From Dipetalonema caudispina (taxonomy: Eukaryota > Nematoda > Chromadorea > Rhabditida > Onchocercidae), in contig JABVXV010000136.1 in the NCBI GenBank assembly GCA_013365325.1, forward strand, positions 89,752 through 153,751: a stretch of DNA of 64,000 bases, in the 5' to 3' direction. Shown piece after piece: positions 56,001 through 64,000 of the stretch. Positions within the stretch are counted from its first letter, which is position 1; each line of letters begins with the position of its first letter. A program made the position numbers and the translations under genes. Below the pieces are notes generated by a model, which saw nothing but the letters and a program-made list of their open reading frames with translations, was not told the DNA's origin and searched no databases.

Positions 56001-59000
56001 CGGTTCAGCATATTCACCACCGGAGGATTGATTAGCATGAAGTTTTTCCAATAATGAATTTTGCATATTGTCATTAGCCATACGATAAGCATTAGGTGAT
56101 GTACGCTGAAAAAAAAAAAAAAAGTAACATTAACATTTTACTAATAGTTTAATTTCAAAAAAAAAAGTTCAATTCTAGTTATTTGAAATGGGTTTCATTA
56201 TCGTTACAACTTAACCTATCCATTCATTTTTTTAGTTATTATGAGATTCTAGGCCTTGATCAGTTATTTTGGACAAATTTTGTAATGATAAATTTCATCT
56301 CTGTATGCTTTTGCAAATTTTAAATGGAAATTTTGAAAATCTTCCAAAAATAAAAACTTTAGCTGTTCCTCCTTCGATTGTCATTCGTACATCTTTTGAA
56401 TTTTTTTTCAACACTATAAATGGTCCTTTTCGTGAAAATGTACGACGATAAATCCACAGCAAATAGAAAAGGATAATAAGAGCGCAAAATAGGAGAAGAA
56501 ATGTAATTATTACAGCTGAAAATATTAATTATCAAATTAAAATGTAACTTATAATTTCAAAATTATTACTATTAATAATCAAAAATTATGCAAGTTTAAA
56601 TGATATCATCGATTAACAGTTCAAATATTGCATAGATCAGGATGAACCTACAAATTCAAAAATATTGAAATTCATTTTCTATCAATGATTTAGCAATTAC
56701 TTGGAAACATACAGTTAGGTAGACTTACTTTAGATAAATATTAATTAAATTAAACAAACCAATTGATATCCATCGTGTACCATCTTCAGATGTATCATTG
56801 ATAGCGAAATAGGTTAGCGTATCACCTCTATTTGATGGATGATCTAAATCAAATTCCTCATCGTCGATATCATCTAACTCAAGCATACCATTTGCTGAAA
56901 TGGTAATTCTTAAAAAATACATTATCTATTTTGTCAATTATCAAAATTTCACTAATTACTAAATGGTATTTTGCCTGAAGATTGACATCCGGTTATATTT
57001 TAATCTTGTAATTTTACCCTTAAAATGGATTAAATTAATTTAATACTAAAATATTCCTATCTAAGCTTAAAAAAAAATGAATACTGAAACTGACTAAATT
57101 CAAATTTAATTTCACTCAGCAATAACCAGCTGCTATTTTTTGGTAAAGTTAGTTCGACGCGTAATTCCTTAGCAATTCGACTTGGCACCGGTATTCGTAC
57201 CCATCTAAAATTCATTTAAATGAAAAAGGAATAAAAAAATATTCAACAAAATGCATATATTTTTTCTAATTTTAATGAACTGAATAGTTAAAAAGTTATG
57301 ATTGTAATTTTCACAGTAGATTAAAATGACAATTTCACCTATTCGTATTATTGATTATCCCAAAGGAATAGTTTGTATAAAATAAACCTGGCCGACTGGA
57401 AATTTTTATCCGGGACGTAATTAAAATACAATGTTCTCGGTGAATATTGACCTCCACCTTGTGATGAGAACCATATATGTGCTCGTTTAAATATCTAAAA
57501 TATCAATAAAACAATTCAGTTAAAATTCAATTCAACTTTCAAAAATATGACGCAAATTCTCAAAATTTGAATTAAATTTGAGAAAAAAAGTAAATAGAAA
57601 TTCAAAAAATTGGTTACAACTTTTCAATTACCATTTTTGACTTTTGTAGAAAATTTGAAATGAGTGGTTATAAATAAACGATGAAAACAATTTCATAGAA
57701 ATAAAACGTTATCAAATGAACAGTAATATCTGATTAACAAATACAGCACGTCATCTGTTCATAACGTAAATTTCTTTTTTACGCACATTAAACGTAATTG
57801 ATACGTGAACTTCCCAAAACAAGATTAATGATTATAAGTCATTAAACTGTTCTATTGATCGAATTTTTAGCGATTTAAAAATTTAATTATGTCCAGAATT
57901 GGCTGAAATCAAATATCATCGAAACAACTAATCCCTAATTCTAAGAGATAATTTCCAACTAATTCTCAATTCTCACTAGAATTTTTTAATTTAATTAATA
58001 TTCAATACCTGAGCACCACTTTTCAAGAAATTTGATGTATGCAACAAAATTGCATTGATAATTTTCTTCTTTGTAAATAATACTTCAATTGTAATAGTTG
58101 CTCCTACAATAAAATTTTGTCTTGAAAAAAAGTTAGGCATAGCAATTTTCCAAGAATTATTCAGTAAAGAAAGCATAATTGTATTAATTAAAGAAATATA
58201 TTATTTTAAGAATTTTTCAATAGAATTGAGAACTATTTTATGATATTAAAATAAATGTTCCTTAAATTGTTCGAAATTTGATCAAAACTAACTTCTTTAT
58301 TTTCATCATTTTAATTTGACCATAAAACGATCATATTTTACAAAAACTAATTTTGAAAATGAATAAATGATAAGTATAAATCAGGCGGAAAAAACTTTTA
58401 AAAAAATTCGATTAAAATACAAAAAGCATACCATGTTTTTCTCTACTCCAACCGATCCATTTTTCCGGGTATTTCTCAAAATTATCCACACCAACAGCGC
58501 CATCATACAATTTTCCGAGACCTTTGATCAAATATCCGGATGAATTTGTAAATCCATCATATGATACATCCTTCAAGTTTAAACCATCAACTATATCACC
58601 ATCCGGTATCGTATACGATAGAAGTTGATCTGAAATATTAAGCCTAGCTTATTTGATAGGCTTATTAATTTAGAAAACTTAAATAATGCTGAAAGAATCG
58701 GAAGAATACTTAAACGATGTAAATCGAAGATTCTGCTTCAGGTTCGTAAGAGCAATTTCTTGTAATGCTTCAATCTTTAAAGATTGTGATAATTGGCAGA
58801 CCAATTTATAATCTTTACAATAAAATGATAAGATTCTCTGTAACCTTTGTAAGAACATCCATAAAGTTCAACACGCATACAAACGGTACGTGTTACTTCC
58901 GAAACAGGTATAACACGTAAATTCCGTGCTACAATACCACCATCAAGTGCTCGAAATACTGCTGATTGCGTATCACTATTTCCAACCATTACCTAAAAAA

Positions 59001-62000
59001 GTCAATCTTTACCTTTGCTATCAGGTAAATCACATTTTACGTAAATAATCGAATACATCAATGATTCCATTTCAAATAAAGTGTAAAAATTTATGTTATT
59101 TTGTTGTTACTTTATTCAATAGACGTCAAATATCTATCTTCTAATTATAGATTCATTCAAACTCGAGAGATCAAAATAGACTAACTTTTTGAATTTTATT
59201 TTTAGCTTACCAAAAAAAAAAACCGCAAAACAATAGTTTATTCCTTGAGAAAAACAATTATCAAATCACATTTCGTTAAAAATTTATGTAAATTTCTTTT
59301 TTTATGTTTAATTCTTTTTAGCGAAATTTGATACTGGACGAATTTTGTACAATGTCCAAAATTAAAAAAATTAAAAATTACTCTCAGACTTTATTCCTCT
59401 GTTTCAAATTTTGAAAAAAAAAAATTGAGAGAAATTTTCAACGTATAATTTTATAATTTTGAAATATAAATTTACACACATTTAAAGAATTTTCTTTTAG
59501 ATCAATCGTTTTAATTTGCCTAAGACATATATATTGTTAGATAATGATAGGTTTTATTGAATTGCATAACATAAGTAAACAAATTGGTGAAGTATTTTTT
59601 AATATGTTTATGCTAGCATCTATTTATTTTGCATAATATTCTCAAATTGCTTAGATTCCCATAATTAATTGATTAATTGTTGTGCAATGGTTAGATAATT
59701 AATCAAATTAATTTTATGACCGATAAATAATGGGAAAAATGAAGAGCGATTTAATATGTGTACAATTTTCAATATAAATATTATTCATTCATATTTATAA
59801 ATTCATTAATAAAAAGTTAAAAAAAATTAATTTTTTATATTTGGTTATGGTATTTGATGAAGAATTTCTTTTGGATGACAAAATTAATTCCAATTGTATT
59901 TCAAATACCAAATTTTAAAATTATTAATTTGATTAAAGAAAAGAATTTAAAAACAATTGATACCTCATTTTGCTTCCCATCTTTGTATCGTGCCCAAGTA
60001 CCAAGACTTTCACGCCAATATTCTAACATATAACCTGGCGCATATTCTAATCCACGTCCGCCATCAAAGCGTCCTTGTGTTTCAACAGCTGTTATTACCA
60101 TATCAATATCAAAATCAATTTGTAACCATTCCACTATTTCAGAGCTAATTTGCTGACGTGGACACCACGCACCACTTCCACGTTCCGTCCGTATTCTTCA
60201 AAAAAAAAAAAAAAGGAAGAAATACATCATTTTGGAAAGTATATTGTTTAATGATCACGCAGTAAGTTAGTATAATGTGACCTTTAAAATATCATAATGA
60301 CAAATTATGCAAACTTTTCCGTCTAAAAGCTTACGAAATTTGGACTATCAAAACATTCTATTTAATTTCATTAAGTTTATTCATAATTGTTTAGATCATT
60401 TAACCTTAGCCGATTAATATATGTTAGTATCATTTGGCTTGCAAAAAGTCTACGATTAATAAACTTCGTCAATATTATCCAATTTTTTACTAAAGAAATT
60501 AATGAATTTTTAAAGCTGAAAAAATTTTCGTTAAGTTTGCTTAAAAATATTCCCTTAAGAATGGGAGAAATTTTTTCCGCCAACAATTATTACCTTCTTT
60601 TATTTTAGTTATTTAATAATATTAAATAAAAAGCAATAAATTTTTTCATATTGGTTCAAAGGTTATCATCACCTACTACTAACTACTATTATCAATATTA
60701 TGATCAAATTATACACCCAAGTAATAAAACTGCTTAAATTTTGTTTAATTTAATTAATTTAAGGGATGAATGATATGAAAGAATACAATCATAGCAAATT
60801 CAAAATGTCAAAATTCATAACACTTTGATAAATTGATCGATAGTAATTATATTTAATGTATTTATTGTATATCAATTTTAATAATAGCAACAATCTCTTT
60901 TCTTTTTTTCTTTTTTTCTTCTTTCAGCGCCAGTTAAATCGAATTTATTTTTTTCATTTTTTTCTAAATTATCAATATTACACATAATGATAGTAAAATA
61001 ATAAACGGTGAAATTATTGAAAATTTTTTATTCTCAACAAATTAATTCAATTTATTTGAATGAAAAAATTTTGAATCAAGTTTAAATTAAATGAATGTGA
61101 AAATTTCAGAATTAAATATCTTTTGTTGTAACAAACATTTTGTTGATTTAAATAAATTTCTGTTTTCTTTTCCATTTCCTTCTTTCTTTCCTAATAAATT
61201 AAATTGAATATGTAAAGGACGAACGATTAAACATTGCAAGATTATTTCAACCAACTTTCAAATTTTTTCCTCATTTTCTAATATTTTAGAAAAAATGAAC
61301 AGAAAAAAAAAGAATTGAAAACATTCAAATGTTATTTCAAAGAAAATTTTATCTACGTCCTTTAACAAATTTTGTAGTTTGTAATTTTAAATACTTAAAT
61401 ATTGGTAAATATAAGCATATGAGGTGGAAAATTGCTACAAATTGAACATGGTATCATATAAGTCATTTTATTTCACTAATCACTTGATCACTAATTAAAC
61501 TAATAAGTTCTTCTTTTCCTTTCTTTCTTCCGCTTTGCTCTAATCGAAATTTATTTCAATTTTAATTGTGACATTTTACCGTATAGTTTTAATTCTTCAT
61601 TAGTTTTAATTATCGGAAATTTTTATGGATAACTTCTTTTTTTTAAATTCCATCCAATCAATTATTAGTTGTATTCGCATATATTTCATTCATATTCTTA
61701 TCTTCTTTGGTTTAATTATTGAATGGAATAAAAGAAATATGAATGGAATCAGTACAACAAAATATTTTATTGAACAAGAAAGAGACCAAATGGTTTCAAT
61801 TAGTCCAATTAGTTACTCATTTTGACAAATCCATACGTTATGCAAATGAAACTACCTTCAAGCAATGATATGGAAAGAATACTAATATTATTAGAACTTA
61901 AATTAAGTAAACATACGACAAATCTAACATGTCATCTTGTTGGTAGTAAACAAGGATGTTATTAATTTCAAATGTAATACTGAATTATCAGTAATAAAGT

Positions 62001-62418
62001 TTGTCATTTTGTAAAACTAATTTGAAGTTTGAATTTAATTCTTTATCATTTATTTCGGGTTCATTTGAATAAAATCAATCTGGGGAAAATTCATTTTACT
62101 TCAAATTAATTAACTTGAATTAGTTCAGACTTGTAGCTCATCAAAATTATTTCGCTATTTGTTTTAACTATTTCAATTTTAAATTTGCTTAGTTTCATTC
62201 ACTAGAAAAATTTAATTTAATTGAATTTAATTCAAATAGTTTACAATATTTATAAGGGAGAGAATAAAGAATGGAAAATGCGTTATTGATAAAAAATAAT
62301 TTATGAAATAACCTAGAATTCTGTGGTCCAGTAGTATCTTTATCATGACTTGAACTTGCTGATAATTGATTGTCTTCGATAAGACCTGATTCCATACCCA
62401 ATGGATTTGCACATTCTT
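53018..62418 (-). CDS. Discoidin-domain receptor with degenerate kinase domain (5' end missing)
   Basis: Collagen-receptor-type single-pass membrane protein. Exons: 62418-62313, 60195-59964, 58992-58845, 58629-58432, 58103-58009, 57494-57388, 57204-57095, 56894-56760, 56515-56358, 56105-55990, 55606-55469, 55340-55208, 55041-54806, 54641-54413, 53904-53755, 53179-53018; all phases match, giving about 816 residues. The discoidin domain starts CANPLGMESGLIEDNQLSAS, then GSGAWCPRQQ, EWLQIDFD, ETQGRFDGGRG and RVELYGC. A discoidin-like domain follows (SYDGFTNSSGYLIKGLGKLYDG, WLLLSEIKF), then a transmembrane helix in exon 56515-56358, YAEPNYV and a kinase fold ending CWNRDPEQRPTF. Catalytic motifs are altered: GNSRFG loop, HGN for HRD, NFN for DFG. 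The signal-peptide exon was not found. Confidence 0.93.
60196..62312. other. Large intron of the discoidin-domain receptor
   Basis: A 2.1-kb, very AT-rich intron between the first two confirmed discoidin exons. It holds long T and A runs. Short open frames on both strands have low-complexity translations. No nested gene is recognised. Confidence 0.6.
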
Positions 62419-62487
62419 CTGAAAATATAACAAATGAAAACAAAAAAGAAAAATTTAAGCATATGAAATAAATATCTTTCTAAATAC

Positions 62488-62514
62488 CCGTAGAAAAAGA
62501 AGGTAAAAAGATTC
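62488..62514 (-). CDS. Candidate 27-base micro-exon of the discoidin-domain receptor
   Basis: On the minus strand, TTTCTTTATACAG precedes a 27-base segment ending ACGG|GTATTT. With phase 1 at both ends it reads GIFLPSFST and joins in frame to EECANPLGM of the first confirmed discoidin exon. The acceptor is strong and the donor moderate. It would sit between the missing signal peptide and the discoidin domain. No upstream exon that fits its phase was found in the window. Confidence 0.35.
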
Positions 62515-63841
62515 CTGTATAAAGAAACAATAAAAAAAAAATTTAATTGCAGTAAATTAATAATGAAATAAATTTCCATTTAATATGCTTTCTTGTCCCT
62601 TTAATTTCAAATATAAATAGAATTTAAAATAAATTTGTGGAAAAAAAAATGAAGAAAAAAAAATCCCTCTATGACGAGACGAAAAAAAAAAAGAATTTAA
62701 TTATAGGAAATTAGCAATGAAATAAATTTCCATTCATTGTGCTATCCTATCCTTTTAATTTCACAAATATATCATATCGAATCTAATTGATAGTGTCGGT
62801 TAATGTAAATTATATGTTTAGTTCCGAATGGGTCAGCTTTTTTCCATTTAATCATAACCTATTTACTCTATTACTTTCATTCTCTAATTGTGACACCTTT
62901 AAATTAATCTTCTTCTAGTCAGGAAAAAAAGGCAAAAATAGCTATTGGTTTGACCTTTGACCCTTTCCAATGATCAATTTCTATTGTTCGAAAGCATTTA
63001 CTTACAACAATGCATTTCGATATCAATAAATGGTATACACGGATACTGAAAAGGAATTCGGACATGGCTTATATTAATTAACGAAATACCAATTCATATT
63101 AAATTGTGTATGATATGACTTTATTTTACACAATGGAAATGAGGTGAAGGGTAAATAATAATAATTATTATTATTATTAAATTTATTTGGGCACATCCGA
63201 CGATCAATTTTCCTTTATTATTATTTTTTTGTATTTAAAAAGTTTTTAAATTCGCTTTACAGCTGCTGTAAAAATGATATTTTTTTTTATTATTAATTAA
63301 AAGAATAGTTATCAGATTTTTTCAAAAGAAAGAAATGAAAGTAGAATGAAATTTTAAGGCAATAAAAGATTCAGCAAATAAAAATTTATGAATTTATCGT
63401 TTATTTTTGTTTACTATTTCTTTTTTTTAAGGAGACATAATAGTAATATTTATGGTATACCAATAAAAAACATTTCAAATATTTTTCCAGGTGGAAAAAT
63501 ATTTGAATTTTTTTTTTAAAAAATTTTCCTCATTTCATTTTATAAAGAGTAAACATAAAGGACTTATATCAGTGGTATCTTTAGAAGAAATATCTTTTTA
63601 TAGGAGATATTAATGATTTTGAGAATAGTTAAAAGCTATTTTAATTTGATTAATTACTTTAGCAGCAGATGATGCCAGGATGAGGAAAAAAAAATCATAA
63701 AATTTTTAGTATTAAGGTTAACGAGGTTAAGGATTATTCATCATTTCCTATCCATTATTTTTGGCTATTATTTGTGCATTTTTATTTCACATATCCGTGA
63801 TAATAAAGCAATGACGAAAACTAATTTCATATTAAATCATA
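62515..63841. other. Upstream flank of the receptor gene
   Basis: AT-rich. A minus-strand segment near 63009-63046 is bounded by CCTTTTCAG and GTAAGTA, but its reading frame meets stops when joined to the receptor exons, so it is at best 5' UTR. No signal-peptide exon is found here. Confidence 0.4.

Positions 63842-64000
<159 letters not shown>

Overview
The window looks like a chromosomal stretch of a parasitic nematode, most likely a filarial worm (Onchocercidae). This is inferred from very AT-rich DNA, many short exons with GT-AG introns, strong TTTTCAG-type acceptors close upstream of start codons (fitting spliced-leader trans-splicing), an RNA-dependent RNA polymerase of the nematode siRNA type, and proteins closest to nematode or animal families as I know them. 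No bacterial operon, Wolbachia-like insert, phage, CRISPR array or tRNA was recognised. Exon boundaries were read by hand, requiring every splice phase to match; no alignment or database search was run.

Layout, left to right. 1-504 (+): last two exons of an unrecognised gene. 2398-6936 (+): a complete MKK7/MEK-1-type MAP kinase kinase. 8610-9894 (+): an orphan CUE-domain terminal exon with one tentative upstream exon. 10347-23481 (+): a 30-exon RNA-dependent RNA polymerase of the EGO-1/RRF family, with both signature motifs intact. 24698-40841 (-): alpha-spectrin in 38 exons, predicted at 2427 residues, converging on the polymerase gene. 40842-44521: a 3.7-kb intergenic region with microsatellites and one GC-richer block. 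44522-45274 (+): a TMEM256/DUF423 small membrane protein. 46090-48445 (-): SepSecS, the last enzyme of selenocysteinyl-tRNA synthesis. 49670-51357 (-): ribosomal protein S5. 53018-62418 (-): a discoidin-domain receptor lacking its signal-peptide exon. The window ends in a long ATT microsatellite.

The genes do not form a pathway. They are typical housekeeping and signalling neighbours: stress signalling (MKK7 to JNK), small-RNA amplification, membrane skeleton, selenoprotein synthesis, translation and collagen-type adhesion sensing. The CUE exon and the polymerase are 0.45 kb apart on the same strand, so an operon is possible but unproven.

I found no previously undescribed multi-gene system. 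The strongest biological lead is that the discoidin-domain receptor kinase domain has lost the catalytic Asp of HRD (HGN), the DFG motif (NFN), a glycine-loop glycine, the helix-C Glu and the activation-loop tyrosines, so it reads as a pseudokinase receptor. The strongest technical lead is that both 100-N gaps are flanked by identical 121-bp sequences, which indicates unmerged overlapping contigs rather than missing sequence.
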